Notes: generated by a model not told the origin, from the sequence alone. 64,000 nucleotides of DNA from Mucilaginibacter jinjuensis (GCF_028596025.1 NZ_CP117167.1:1922001-1986000), one strand, 5' to 3'; positions 26,034-35,350 are shown, numbered from the stretch's first letter. Program-made: numbers and translations.

Positions 26034-27665
26034 TTACTTATTATACATTTTATCCAAAAACAAATATCGCTCCCGCGTATTATCCGGTTCCAGTTTGGTG
26101 GTTACGTTAATGTTGATGTATTGTACTTTGCTGCCAACTGTGTTAGGTGCCCATTTCGGCAAACCCGAGCCATTGGGATTGGCTTTTTTGATGAAATTGG
26201 CAAAGTAGTTCTCCATGGTTTCAGATACTTTATAGTCTTCCGGTGTCCAGGCGTAAACGGTGTTTGTTGCCAGGTTACCGAGTGCATATTCAATTTCTGA
26301 GGCATGTGCAGCACCATCGTAAGCTACCGGTTTGGGTTTAGGGGCAGCGTCATTTCCCTTAATTACGCCTCCGGCTAAACCGGCTGTTGCGTTACCCATT
26401 TTGGCTGTCATGGCCGGGCGGTTGCGTGAAAACAAATATCTGTAAACCGGACTACCACCAGTTTTAACCTGCAGATCTGACCATTTCCAGGTGCTGTAGG
26501 CAATGAAGCGATCACTGGCCAATTCTGTGGCCGATTTAATAACCTGCGCTTCAGTATCTCCCGGATAAAGTTTCAATATTTCATCGGCATGGTCACTTGC
26601 AATATTTTTTACTGCATTTTTATAATTTTCGGGCGTAGGTGCTTGTCCGCCTAATAAAGCCTGGTAAGGTACTTCTGCCGAGTTCCATCCCACCAATAAC
26701 GGTACATGGGCTTGTTCGCCGGCATTAAATATATCTATAGGCCTTTTAGGTAAAAAATAACCATCTACCACAGTCGAGTTTGGCGGCATACCAGGTTTAT
26801 AGGCATCATCCAGTAATTGCGCAGCAGGGATGGCACGCAGATCGGCTAATGAGCTGGCATTAACAGCAGCCATAAATTTAGAACCATTACCTTCGCCATC
26901 AGCCAAAGGGATCGGGAATAATGTTGGGTTAATTGGTGCGCCGCTTTCGCCTATAGCACCTGCAATCAGGTCTTTTGATAGTGGCGAAGCCATTTGTGCA
27001 CATACAGAAATTGAGCCTGCAGATTCGCCTGCTATGGTTACCCGTTTAGGGTCGCCGCCAAAGGCCGCAATGTTTTGCTGAACCCAAACCAATGCCGCAT
27101 GCTGATCAAGATAACCATAGTTGCCCGACGATTGGTGAGGTGATTCTTTAGTAAGTTCTGGGTGCGAAAAGAAACCGAAAATACCTAAGCGATAGTTTAC
27201 GGTAACAGTTACTATGCCTTTTTTGGCTAAGCTTTCGCCATCATAACGGGGCTCAGAGCCATCGCCGGCCACAAGGCCACCGCCATAAAAATATACCAGA
27301 ACAGGCAGGCTTGCATTGGCAGATTTAGCAGGCGTCCATACGTTGAGATAAAGGCAATCTTCGCTCATGCCATTAGAACGAAAACCCATATCGCCAAAAA
27401 CTGGTTTTTGCATAGCCCGGGGGCCAAAATATTTAGCCGGGCGAACGCCGGCCCAGTTTTTTACAGGCTGCGGTTCTTTCCAGCGCAAATCGCCAACGGG
27501 TGGCTGTGCAAATGGGATCCCTTTAAATGAACGGATATCGGTGGATGGCACAACTATGCCTTCTAAGGTGCCATTGGCAATTTTAACTTGTGTGGTTTGC
27601 TGGGCCGTTGCCGCAAAACCTATAAGCAGGGTAAGCAGTAATAAATAACTTCGTAAAGACTTCAT
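26034..27665 (-). CDS. secreted type B carboxylesterase
   Basis: 543-residue alpha/beta-hydrolase of the carboxylesterase/para-nitrobenzyl esterase family, exported (signal peptide residues 1-21, LLLLTLLIGFAATAQ). Family marks: IRSFKGIPFAQPPVGDLRW, the EDCLYLNVWTPA cysteine segment, oxyanion hole YFYGGGL, nucleophile elbow AGESAGS, and a C-terminal His region (YDGAAHASEI) with its Asp/Glu partner upstream. It hydrolyses ester bonds of unknown substrates outside the cytoplasm. Single transcription unit with its own terminator. Confidence 0.92.
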   Translation of the reverse strand: MKSLRSYLLLLTLLIGFAATAQQTTQVKIANGTLEGIVVPSTDIRSFKGIPFAQPPVGDLRWKEPQPVKNWAGVRPAKYFGPRAMQKPVFGDMGFRSNGMSEDCLYLNVWTPAKSANASLPVLVYFYGGGLVAGDGSEPRYDGESLAKKGIVTVTVNYRLGIFGFFSHPELTKESPHQSSGNYGYLDQHAALVWVQQNIAAFGGDPKRVTIAGESAGSISVCAQMASPLSKDLIAGAIGESGAPINPTLFPIPLADGEGNGSKFMAAVNASSLADLRAIPAAQLLDDAYKPGMPPNSTVVDGYFLPKRPIDIFNAGEQAHVPLLVGWNSAEVPYQALLGGQAPTPENYKNAVKNIASDHADEILKLYPGDTEAQVIKSATELASDRFIAYSTWKWSDLQVKTGGSPVYRYLFSRNRPAMTAKMGNATAGLAGGVIKGNDAAPKPKPVAYDGAAHASEIEYALGNLATNTVYAWTPEDYKVSETMENYFANFIKKANPNGSGLPKWAPNTVGSKVQYININVTTKLEPDNTRERYLFLDKMYNK

Positions 27666-27713
27666 GGTTAGATTGGTTTATAATCGAAGTTAAATATAGG
27701 TTGATTAGTTTAT

Positions 27714-27788
27714 GGTTGATTGAGTTGATTAAGTTTTTTTCTACAGTAAATTATTCCCGAAAGAAACAACTACTTAACTCAATCAACC
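27714..27788. repeat. short imperfect palindrome (GGTTGATTGAGTT / AACTCAATCAACC)
   Basis: Arms at 27714-27728 and 27774-27788 differ at one base. It occupies the gap between two minus-strand genes and is probably an extragenic repeat. Confidence 0.5.
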
Positions 27789-27807
27789 ACTCACAATTCA
27801 ACTAAAG

Positions 27808-28680
27808 CTAAACAGCTCTCCTCGCCACACACATCAGTGTTAAAGCACTTGTAGAGGCTGATGGGTTACGGCCCGAAAGCAGGTTGCCCATACGGTATTT
27901 TAAGCCGGCTTTGCCTTGTTTACCTTCAAATATTTCGGCTCCCAGATCGTGATTATGCGGGTACACATTTACTTCGAACCCCATCGGTTTCAGTATACTA
28001 TCAAATAAGTATTTGGTTACGCCATCACCTGCTTTATGGTGTGTTTCACATGCCAGTCCCCATTTTTGTTGTTCGCTCGTTTTATGAAAACTATGCCCAA
28101 TAAGGCGATAATACCATGTACGCGCATTCCATAATAATTTAGCTATTCCTTTATAATCCCAGGCGCTTTGTTGTGGGTCGTGGTCGGTTATCAGTAGTCC
28201 TCCCGGTTTTACCAGTCTTGCAGCTTCTTTTAGTACAGATCCCATATTATCGGTATGGTGCAGTGCAGCGTTAAGGGTTACAATATCCGCAACGCCCGAT
28301 TCAAATGGCAAGTGGTTGGCATCTGCCAAAACAGCAGTATACCCTTGATTCGCAGCATTCTTTAATGATTCAGGGGCTACATCTATACCTATTAATACTT
28401 TTGGCTTTTTTTCGAAGTTGGCAAATATGTTGCCGGGGCCGCAACCAATATCAATTACTGTTTTATCACTCCAGTCGCCTGCGGCTTTTTGCCATCTGTC
28501 GACAAGTGTGGGTTCGCGATGGCAATATTTTAGATATTCATCGCTCCACTCTTTATTACCGAAATAATAAGCGTTGGCGTGTAAGGATTCAGAAACATTC
28601 AGGATGGGGAATTCATAGTAGGCACCACGATCAGCAAAAGTATGGCCCGGTTTCAGCAAAGAAGATAAATCGTTTTTCAT
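27808..28680 (-). CDS. class I SAM-dependent methyltransferase
   Basis: 290-residue soluble methyltransferase. SAM-binding motif I is VIDIGCGPGNIF (around residue 75), followed by LIGIDVAPESLK, motif post-I DANHLPFES, NAALHHTDNM (motif IV) and LVKPGGLLITDHDP. The extra C-terminal region (about 100 residues) is particular to this protein and may bind the acceptor, which is unknown. No operon partner. Confidence 0.87.
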   Translation of the reverse strand: MKNDLSSLLKPGHTFADRGAYYEFPILNVSESLHANAYYFGNKEWSDEYLKYCHREPTLVDRWQKAAGDWSDKTVIDIGCGPGNIFANFEKKPKVLIGIDVAPESLKNAANQGYTAVLADANHLPFESGVADIVTLNAALHHTDNMGSVLKEAARLVKPGGLLITDHDPQQSAWDYKGIAKLLWNARTWYYRLIGHSFHKTSEQQKWGLACETHHKAGDGVTKYLFDSILKPMGFEVNVYPHNHDLGAEIFEGKQGKAGLKYRMGNLLSGRNPSASTSALTLMCVARRAV

Positions 28681-28867
28681 AGAACGTATTAAAATTTAGT
28701 TTAGGTACTATTTTCATAGCTTTTACGAATATAAGCAATCAAATGTTTAACTTAAATGATATTTTATTAAAATATTTATACTTTAACGATTTGTGGTTTC
28801 TTAATTAACATAATTTTAACTTCAGACAAAAGCGCAAACATTTCAGCCATATTATGCTTTATGTGGT

Positions 28868-29083
28868 ATGAAAAAGATAATAGGTTTTGTATTAATTATT
28901 CTTGGCGCTGTAATGCTGATCTGGACCGGCTTCACTTATACCAAAAAAGAGAAAATAATTGATGCAGGCCCGCTCCAGGTTTCGGCCGATAAACAGAAAA
29001 CAGTAGTGTGGCCTCCTTATGTTGGTGGGATACTGCTTATTGGGGGTATTATTATCGTTGCAACGTCAAAAAAAGGAGAGTAG
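28868..29083 (+). CDS. small two-helix membrane protein
   Basis: 71-residue protein with two transmembrane segments (residues about 4-24 IGFVLIILGAVMLIWTGF; 48-66 PPYVGGILLIGGIIIVATS) and a polar loop between them. Similar in shape to short DUF3185-type proteins, which I do not assert. Precedes the START gene by 63 bp in the same direction. Confidence 0.7.
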   Translation: MKKIIGFVLIILGAVMLIWTGFTYTKKEKIIDAGPLQVSADKQKTVVWPPYVGGILLIGGIIIVATSKKGE

Positions 29084-29146
29084 ACTTATCCTTCGTCTCA
29101 GATTTGTTACTTTGTAATATAATACCCCGATCTGAGCTATTGATTA

Positions 29147-29791
29147 ATGAATAAGTTATTGTTAACCCTAACCTGCATTATATTTTTTGCAGGCACTACA
29201 TACGCACAAGAAAACTGGAAATTAAAAACCGAAGACGAAGGTATCAAAGTATATACCCGTGCGGTAAGTAATTCTAATTTTAAGGCAGTTAAGGTAAACT
29301 GCCAGGTTTCGGCAAACGCATCGCAGTTCGTTGCTGTGATAATGGATATTAAAAACAGTGTAACCTGGGCTTACCATACCAAATCGGCTACGGTTTTAAA
29401 ACAGGTTTCACCATCAGAACTTTATTATTATTCTGAGGTACAAGTGCCCTGGCCAGTGCATAACCGCGATTTTATATGCCATATAATGGTGAAGCAAAAC
29501 CCGCAAACCAAAGTTGTAACCATAGATGCGCCCTGCCTGGGCGATTACATACCCGAGAAAGATGGTATTGTGCGTGTAAAACAGTCTGTCGGTAAGTGGA
29601 TTATTACACCTATAGGTAAAGATAAGCTTGATATAGAATATACCCTGGCGCTCGACCCCGGTGGCGACGTACCGGCCTGGCTAATTAATTTATTTGCTGC
29701 CGAGGGGCCAATGCAAACTTTTAAAAAATTAAAAACACAATTGCAAAATCCGGCTTATCAGCGTATAGAGCTTCCTTATATTGTCAATTAA
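29147..29791 (+). CDS. START-domain protein, exported
   Basis: 214-residue protein with a signal peptide (LLLTLTCIIFFAGTTYAQ) and a complete lipid-binding START fold: WKLKTEDEGIKVYTRAV at the start, VIMDIKNSVTWAYHTKSAT, LYYYSEVQVPWPVHNRDFIC (the usual PWP-x-NRD segment) and a long C-terminal helix. Would bind a hydrophobic ligand in the periplasm. No enzymatic residues seen. Confidence 0.85.
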   Translation: MNKLLLTLTCIIFFAGTTYAQENWKLKTEDEGIKVYTRAVSNSNFKAVKVNCQVSANASQFVAVIMDIKNSVTWAYHTKSATVLKQVSPSELYYYSEVQVPWPVHNRDFICHIMVKQNPQTKVVTIDAPCLGDYIPEKDGIVRVKQSVGKWIITPIGKDKLDIEYTLALDPGGDVPAWLINLFAAEGPMQTFKKLKTQLQNPAYQRIELPYIVN

Positions 29792-29889
29792 TCGCTTTTT
29801 TTGCCAATTCTGCAAAACCTTACGTATATTGTAAATGTTGGTAAACAAGGCCCCATTATAAACCAATACAATAACCTATAGGAAAACCC

Positions 29890-29951
29890 CTGTTACGTAA
29901 CAGATATTTTATTAAAATATCGGCTTAAACGGCATACTACGGCATAAATAG
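29890..29951. promoter_or_regulatory. cluster of three palindromes upstream of the response regulator
   Basis: Direct reading shows CTGTTACGTAACAG (29890-29903, perfect), GATATTTTATTAAAATATC (29903-29921, perfect around one base), and ATACTACGGCATAAATAGTAT (arms of 6, roughly 29933-29953). Together they fill the 5' region of the response regulator gene and could be operator sites or RNA hairpins. Confidence 0.45.
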
Positions 29952-30000
29952 TATACGTTAAATTAACATAACCTTTTAATTATTTACTGAGCTGAAACTT

Positions 30001-30366
30001 ATGGAATTACGGCATAAAACGATATTAGTAGCAGACGATGACGTAGCCATTGTTGAATCAATTTCGAGCATACTTAATTATGCAGGCTATGAGGTGATGC
30101 ATGTATATGATGGTACTTCGGTTATGGAATCGGTAAAAGCACAACCCGACCTGGTAATACTGGATATTGCCATGGCTGGCCATAATGGCTTAGTGGTATG
30201 CAAACAGTTAAAAAGGCAGGCTTCAACCCAAAATATTCCGGTTATCATTATTTCGGCAGGGCATAACGTACGCCAGTCTGCCTTTGATGCCGGTGCTAAT
30301 GATTTTTTGGCTAAGCCTTTTGATATGGAAGTTTTGCAGAATAGGATTTCGGCACTGCTGGTGTAA
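30001..30366 (+). CDS. stand-alone response regulator receiver (CheY-like)
   Basis: 121-residue receiver domain with no output domain. Acidic pair at VADDDVA, phosphoacceptor Asp in DLVILDIAMAG, Thr/Ser position VIIISAG and the conserved Lys in LAKPFDME. Its kinase is not in the window; it probably controls a partner by protein contact. Starts 209 bp downstream of the START gene. Confidence 0.92.
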   Translation: MELRHKTILVADDDVAIVESISSILNYAGYEVMHVYDGTSVMESVKAQPDLVILDIAMAGHNGLVVCKQLKRQASTQNIPVIIISAGHNVRQSAFDAGANDFLAKPFDMEVLQNRISALLV

Positions 30367-30478
30367 GCTCGTACGGTTACCCCGATAATAAACAGACATT
30401 ACAGGTCATCTTTACTCACAATACTAATAACCACAACATTATTCCTTAACTTGTGCTTTTTATTGATATACACAACAA

Positions 30479-31729
30479 GTGACTTTTAAGGACTTTAATT
30501 TTAACGAGCAGTTGGCAGAAGGTATCCAAAGTATGGGATACAATACGCCTACGGCCATACAAGCACAGGCAATACCTGTTATTCTATCAGGTAAAGACAT
30601 TATAGCCTGTGCGCAAACAGGTACCGGTAAAACGGCATCATACCTGTTACCGGTTTTAAATGACATCAGCAATTCGGGATCTGGCCATCAGATCAGTACT
30701 TTAATATTAGGGCCAACGCGCGAGTTGGTACAGCAGATAGATCAGCAGGTTGAAGGTTTGGCTTACTTTACAGAAGTAAGCTCGCTGGCCGTATTTGGCG
30801 GTGGTGATGGCATTGCTTATGAACAGCAAAAACGCGGCATCCAGAATAAAGTTGATATTGTAATTGCTACTCCGGGCAGGCTTATTGCTTTCCTTACTTC
30901 GGGTGCTTTAAAACTTGACCAGCTTAAACATTTTGTACTGGACGAAGCCGACCGCATGCTCGACATGGGTTTCTTTCAGGACATTATGCGCATTATCACC
31001 TACCTGCCAACAGATCGCCAAACGCTCTTGTTTTCGGCCACCATGCCGGGTAAGATTCGCACACTGGCGCGCTCTATACTGAAAAATCCCGAGCAGATCA
31101 ATATTGCACTTTCACAGCCTGCAGTAGGGATTAGTCAGCAGATTTACCGTGTACACGATGCACAAAAAACCAAGCTGATTGAGGTTTTACTAAGAAGCGG
31201 TTTATATACCAGCACCATCATATTTGCATCAACCAAAGAGAAAGTTAAAGCTTTGGCTAAAGATTTAAAGCATGCACAAATTAATGCCGAACCTTTCCAC
31301 TCTGACATGAACCAGGGCGAACGGGAAGAGGTGTTATTAAGCTTTAAAAACCGACAGTTGCCGGTTGTTATTGGCACAGATGCTTTATCGCGAGGTATTG
31401 ATGTAGAGGGAATTGACCTGGTAATTAACTATGATGTGCCGGGCGACCCTGAAGATTATATCCACCGCATTGGCCGTACAGCACGTGCTGCAACTACGGG
31501 TACAGCTGTTACATTGGTTAACAAGCATGATGAGCGCCGTTTAACTAACATTCAATCGCTGATTGATAAAAAGATAGAAGAGATTACCTTGCCAGCCGAT
31601 ATTGGCGCTATACCCGAGCAAAAGCCGCAGTTTGATAATAACAAACGCAGAGGCGGCCGCAATAACAGGAAGCCGCAAGGCAACCGGAGTGGTGGCGTTA
31701 AGGGCCAGAGCCAGGGAAAGAAATCGTAA
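30479..31729 (+). CDS. DEAD-box RNA helicase (RhlE-like)
   Basis: 416-residue ATP-dependent RNA helicase. Motifs in order: Q motif (TPTAIQAQAIP), I AQTGTGKT, Ia PTRELVQQI, Ib TPGRL, II DEAD (VLDEADRMLDMGF), III SAT, IV IIFASTKEK, V TDALSRGIDVEG, VI HRIGRTAR. The C-terminus (residues about 375-416) is rich in Arg, Asn and Gly, as in RNA-binding tails of the RhlE group. The start is GTG at 30479; the first in-frame ATG lies inside the Q-motif region. Confidence 0.95.
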   Translation: MTFKDFNFNEQLAEGIQSMGYNTPTAIQAQAIPVILSGKDIIACAQTGTGKTASYLLPVLNDISNSGSGHQISTLILGPTRELVQQIDQQVEGLAYFTEVSSLAVFGGGDGIAYEQQKRGIQNKVDIVIATPGRLIAFLTSGALKLDQLKHFVLDEADRMLDMGFFQDIMRIITYLPTDRQTLLFSATMPGKIRTLARSILKNPEQINIALSQPAVGISQQIYRVHDAQKTKLIEVLLRSGLYTSTIIFASTKEKVKALAKDLKHAQINAEPFHSDMNQGEREEVLLSFKNRQLPVVIGTDALSRGIDVEGIDLVINYDVPGDPEDYIHRIGRTARAATTGTAVTLVNKHDERRLTNIQSLIDKKIEEITLPADIGAIPEQKPQFDNNKRRGGRNNRKPQGNRSGGVKGQSQGKKS

Positions 31730-31739
31730 TCGTAATTTA

Positions 31740-31767
31740 TTTGTTCGGGCAAAACCACTTATTTTCG
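31740..31767 (+). promoter_or_regulatory. putative promoter of the HipA-like/DUF3037 pair
   Basis: TTTG (31740-31743), 16-bp spacer, TATTTTCG (31760-31767), one base off the -7 consensus; 35 nt from the GTG start. Confidence 0.4.
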
Positions 31768-31802
31768 TGCGGTGATTTCAAAATCATTTAAGAAATAATC
31801 CT

Positions 31803-32600
31803 GTGAGCGATTTTCAACCTCAGATACGTACTGTTAACGTTATCCGTTATGTAACGCCCCTGCGCGAAGGCGGCTCGCTGCCTGCTATTGCCGAGGCTGA
31901 CGATGAGTTTCTATACGTACTGAAATTTCGTGGTGCAGGGCAGGGCGTAAAAGCGCTTATCGCCGAACTGATAGGCGGTGAAATTGCCCGCTTGCTGGGT
32001 TTCAAGATCCCCGAAATTGTGTTTGCCAACCTGGATACTGCCTTTGGCCGTACCGAACCCGATGAAGAAATTCAGGACTTACTAAAAGCCAGTGTAGGTT
32101 TAAACCTGGCGATCCATTACCTGTCTGGAGCTATTACGTTCGATCCGGTGGTTACGGCGCTCGATTCCAAATTATCATCACAAATTGTTTGGCTGGATTG
32201 CCTGCTGACTAATGTTGACCGTACCCCACGCAATACCAATATGCTGATATGGCATAAAGAGTTGTGGCTGATAGATCATGGTGCCTCGTTATATTTCCAC
32301 CACTCCTGGCATAACTGGCAGGAGCAGGCCAAACGGCCTTTCGTAAATGTGAAAGACCATGTATTACTGCCCCGTGCAAGCGAACTGGAGGCAGTTGATG
32401 CTGAATATAAAGCGATATTAACGCCAGATCATATCCGTAAAATAGTTGATCTGATCCCTGATGAATGGCTGAGTGCCGGTTTTGAAGATGAAACCCCGGA
32501 TGCCATCCGTAATGTATACTACGAGTTTTTAACTACGAGAATTGCCTCGTCTGACATTTTTGTAAAAGAAGCCCAAAATGCCCGAGAATCACTTATTTGA
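31803..32600 (+). CDS. HipA-like kinase (HipA_2 type)
   Basis: 265-residue protein with a HipA-type kinase core, smaller than HipA (about 440 residues). The likely ATP-binding Lys is in FLYVLKFRGAGQG (residue 41), with helix Glu in LIAELIGGEIARLLG; the catalytic loop is NVDRTPRNTN (Asp139, Asn144/146) and the metal-binding Asp is in LWLIDHGASL (Asp158). It begins at GTG 31803. Its last 23 bases overlap the next gene (DUF3037), a two-gene arrangement seen widely in bacteria. A phosphotransferase role is likely; the substrate is unknown. HipB-like antitoxin DNA-binding genes are absent. Confidence 0.8.
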   Translation: MSDFQPQIRTVNVIRYVTPLREGGSLPAIAEADDEFLYVLKFRGAGQGVKALIAELIGGEIARLLGFKIPEIVFANLDTAFGRTEPDEEIQDLLKASVGLNLAIHYLSGAITFDPVVTALDSKLSSQIVWLDCLLTNVDRTPRNTNMLIWHKELWLIDHGASLYFHHSWHNWQEQAKRPFVNVKDHVLLPRASELEAVDAEYKAILTPDHIRKIVDLIPDEWLSAGFEDETPDAIRNVYYEFLTTRIASSDIFVKEAQNARESLI

Positions 32601-32961
32601 GTACGCCGTTATACGCGTTGTACCCAGGGTGGAGCGCGAGGAGTTTTTAAACGTTGGTGTTATTTTATATTGCAAACGACAACAGTTTTTGGGGATCAAA
32701 TTTATTGTGAACGAAGATCGCCTGCTTGCTTTTTGTGCCGACCTTGATCTCGAAACTCTGAGCGCTAATCTGAACGCCTTAACACAGATCTGCCTCGGTA
32801 GCAAAGCTGGCGGGCCGATTGCAACACTGGATATACCCTCACGTTTCCGGTGGATTACCGCTACCCGCAGTACGGTTGTGCAGGCATCGAAAGTACACCC
32901 CGGTTTGTGTATCGATGCAGCCGCCACATTGGAAAAATTATACCTGCAATTGGTAGCATAA
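32578..32961 (+). CDS. DUF3037 protein paired with the HipA-like kinase
   Basis: 127-residue soluble protein of the DUF3037 family (FEYAVIRVVPRVEREEFLNV with GVILYC at the N-terminus, and IPSRFRWITATRSTVVQ). Begins 23 bp inside the kinase gene in another frame, so the two are translationally coupled and probably work together. Function of the family is unknown. Confidence 0.8.
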   Translation: MPENHLFEYAVIRVVPRVEREEFLNVGVILYCKRQQFLGIKFIVNEDRLLAFCADLDLETLSANLNALTQICLGSKAGGPIATLDIPSRFRWITATRSTVVQASKVHPGLCIDAAATLEKLYLQLVA

Positions 32962-33046
32962 TATCACCTTTGGTTATAGCTTTGAGTTGTGATTTTCTGA
33001 TTTTATTTGGATATTGACATACCATTTAACCAATTATAGAATCATT

Positions 33047-33628
33047 ATGCCACACATTAATTTACCGGCGGGTTCGCCGGGGATAAGAAGCTTATTTATG
33101 TTCAGGCCTGAGACGGCTGGTCCGCTTAACCTGTTAGCCCAAACCCTGCTGCATAACCCACATCCAACTCTAAGCGCCGGCGAACGCGAGCTGATTGCCA
33201 CTTACGTATCCAGCTTAAACAACTGCAAATATTGCTCAACCATACATGGCGCTATAGCCAAACACCAGTTAGGTAACGATGGCCAAACCGTTAAACAGGT
33301 GGTTGCAGATATGGAAACTGCACCCGTTAGTGATAAACTGAAAGCCCTTTTACGTATAGCTGCCAAAGTACAAAGCGGTGGTAAAAATGTAACTGAAGCT
33401 GATGTAGCCCAGGCGCGTGAGCAAGGCGCAACAGATATTGAGATCCATGATACCGTGCTGATTGCTGCTGCCTTTTGTATGTATAATCGCTACGTTGATG
33501 GCCTGGCCACCTTCCAGCCTGATGATGAAGAACTTTATGACCAAATGGGAGCACAGCGAGCACGTGAGGGTTACCATAGCGGCCCTCTGAAGTTAAAGAA
33601 AGACGGGGAAGTGGCAGAAGCTTCTTAA
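33047..33628 (+). CDS. carboxymuconolactone decarboxylase/AhpD-like peroxidase
   Basis: 193-residue all-helical protein. Start at ATG 33047 (MPHINLPAGSPGIRSL); an in-frame TTG upstream (33014) only adds non-conserved residues. The redox motif is NNCKYCSTIHGAIAK: CxxC with a following His, as in alkylhydroperoxidase AhpD. Likely reduces peroxides using a thiol. It has a strong terminator hairpin 10 bp after the stop. Confidence 0.88.
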   Translation: MPHINLPAGSPGIRSLFMFRPETAGPLNLLAQTLLHNPHPTLSAGERELIATYVSSLNNCKYCSTIHGAIAKHQLGNDGQTVKQVVADMETAPVSDKLKALLRIAAKVQSGGKNVTEADVAQAREQGATDIEIHDTVLIAAAFCMYNRYVDGLATFQPDDEELYDQMGAQRAREGYHSGPLKLKKDGEVAEAS

Positions 33629-33638
33629 TATATAAAAC

Positions 33639-33669
33639 TTACACCCGGGTTTACAAACTCCGGGTGTAA
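33639..33669 (+). terminator. hairpin after the AhpD-like gene
   Basis: Perfect 10-bp stem TTACACCCGG / CCGGGTGTAA, 11-nt loop, then A/T-rich sequence. Confidence 0.8.
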
Positions 33670-33760
33670 TAAAAGCGTAAGTCAGTCAGAACAAAATCTC
33701 TTGTAATATTCTTATAGAGATATGTTTTTTAACTTAAAGTTATAATCTAAATACTGACTT

Positions 33761-34522
33761 ATGAAAAAATTATTCTACCTCGTAATTTTAGGGACTGCCT
33801 TGTTTGGGGCAAGTACATCTAAAGCACAAACCAACACAGATAACAAAAGCTGGTTTAGCAATAATATTGCAGGTGCGGCTCAAATACAAATCACTTATCG
33901 TAATACCAACCTCGACCAGGTTAACCGTATTTTAAACAACAGCAATATCCCTTCTGTTGGAGGCAATGATATTTGGATTAATCTATCCATGAGCCATATC
34001 CATAAGCAATGGATTTTTGAGGATGGTTTAGGTATTACACCACTTTCGAGTTCAGAAAGTGTTAACAATGTAAAAGCTAAATACGGCCAGGGACAACTGT
34101 ATTTCCGTGCGGGGTACAATATCGCCAAAACAGCCGATTATCGTTTCTTTCCCTTTGTGGGCTTAAATTTCTCGGCTGCCATGTTAAAAATACAGGATAA
34201 AGGCCGTGAGGAAAGCACTTCAGATTTTTCGCAGGAGTTGCTGACCAGCACTTACAGTAAAACGCTATATCAGGGCAATTTTGGAATTGAGTTAGGTGCA
34301 GGCTACGATTACCTCATCAAAATGAAAACCAAGAAGATTGATAACTGTGTGGAGATTCAGCGTAACATCCCTATAGGGATCCGTGCCGGTTATTATATCA
34401 ATGCCGCCCGCAGCGATTGGAAAGTTGATAGCCATTCTTTAGATAACGGCCCGGATAAAGGCCAGAGCGCTGTTTTTATATCATTAAATATTGGCTTGGG
34501 ATATAATGTGAGGAAGCTGTAG
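33761..34522 (+). CDS. exported beta-rich protein, probable outer-membrane protein
   Basis: 253 residues. Signal peptide 1-22 (LFYLVILGTALFGASTSKAQ). The rest has alternating beta strands with aromatic ends (GQLYFRAGYNIAKTADYRFF, ELGAGYDYLIKM) and closes with FISLNIGLGYNVRKL, a hydrophobic strand typical of small outer-membrane barrels. No named family. Confidence 0.7.
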   Translation: MKKLFYLVILGTALFGASTSKAQTNTDNKSWFSNNIAGAAQIQITYRNTNLDQVNRILNNSNIPSVGGNDIWINLSMSHIHKQWIFEDGLGITPLSSSESVNNVKAKYGQGQLYFRAGYNIAKTADYRFFPFVGLNFSAAMLKIQDKGREESTSDFSQELLTSTYSKTLYQGNFGIELGAGYDYLIKMKTKKIDNCVEIQRNIPIGIRAGYYINAARSDWKVDSHSLDNGPDKGQSAVFISLNIGLGYNVRKL

Positions 34523-34576
34523 CTTTTAATGAGTGAAGGAGTGAATGATAGAAGGAGTGAATAGGAAAGTCTCTCA

Positions 34577-34675
34577 ACCGTCATACCGAATTTATTTCGG
34601 CATCCCACAGGACAGGTTGCAAACGCTGCATATTCGCTTGTCCTGTGGGGTGCTGAAACAAGTTCAGCATGACGT
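34577..34675. repeat. palindromic repeat, GTCATACCGAA/CAGCATGACG family
   Basis: Left arm from 34577 (ACCGTCATACCGAATTTATT) through TCCCACAGGACA; right arm TGTCCTGTGGGGTGCTGAAA to CAGCATGACGT at 34675. About 100 bp, between two plus-strand genes. Only one copy in the window. Confidence 0.75.
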
Positions 34676-34720
34676 TTTTGATTTAAAATGCCACGGCATT
34701 CTTTTTGCTCTATCCAACCT

Positions 34721-35338
34721 ATGGATCAGCTCAGTATTTTCGGTGACACCGAAGTCAATAAACCCTTACTTCCCGGTTTAATTGATTACCAACCCGGTAT
34801 GTTTACCAAAGCCGAAAGTGATGATCTGCTGCAAAAACTGATCAAAGAAACTCCCTGGACGCAGCGTTCTGTAATGATGTACGGCAAAGAAATACTTACG
34901 CCCAGGCTTACCGCCTGGTACGGAGACCCTGATGCAGACTACTCCATCTCAGGCATGGGGGCAATACCATTGCCCTGGACGGTGGATTTGCTCATGATTC
35001 GCCAAAGAGTAGAAGCAGCTGCCGGCATCTCATTCAATACCGTACTACTTAATTACTATCGTGATGGGAACGACTCTGTAAGCTGGCACGATGATATGGA
35101 CAATATCCCCGGTCGCAATATGTTTGTAGGCTCGGTTAGTTTTGGACAGGTGCGTACATTTGATATCAGGAAGAAGGCAGACCATACCGTTAAGTATTCT
35201 ATCCCTTTAGAGAATGGTTCTTATTTGCTAATGAAAGGTGATTTTCAGCTAAACTGGCAGCATCGAATTGCGAAATCATCTAAGCCAATGAAGGAAAGGG
35301 TTAATTTGACGTTTAGGGTGAGTGATAAGATCGGATAA
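34721..35338 (+). CDS. AlkB-like 2-oxoglutarate/Fe(II) DNA dealkylase
   Basis: 205-residue dioxygenase repairing alkylated nucleic-acid bases. Iron ligands are the HxD of VSWHDDMDNIPG and the distal His of LNWQHRIAKS; the 2-oxoglutarate-binding Arg pair is in KERVNLTFR. Substrate-lid motif MYGKEILTPRLTAWYGD. The ATG at 34721 (MDQLSIFGDTEV) fits AlkB starts better than an upstream ATG at 34688. Confidence 0.93.
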   Translation: MDQLSIFGDTEVNKPLLPGLIDYQPGMFTKAESDDLLQKLIKETPWTQRSVMMYGKEILTPRLTAWYGDPDADYSISGMGAIPLPWTVDLLMIRQRVEAAAGISFNTVLLNYYRDGNDSVSWHDDMDNIPGRNMFVGSVSFGQVRTFDIRKKADHTVKYSIPLENGSYLLMKGDFQLNWQHRIAKSSKPMKERVNLTFRVSDKIG

Positions 35339-35350
35339 ACATTTATAAAA

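Noticed and set aside
31803..32961. Classical hipBA toxin-antitoxin operon
   Set aside because: There is no HipB-like helix-turn-helix gene; the partner is DUF3037 and the kinase is much shorter than HipA.
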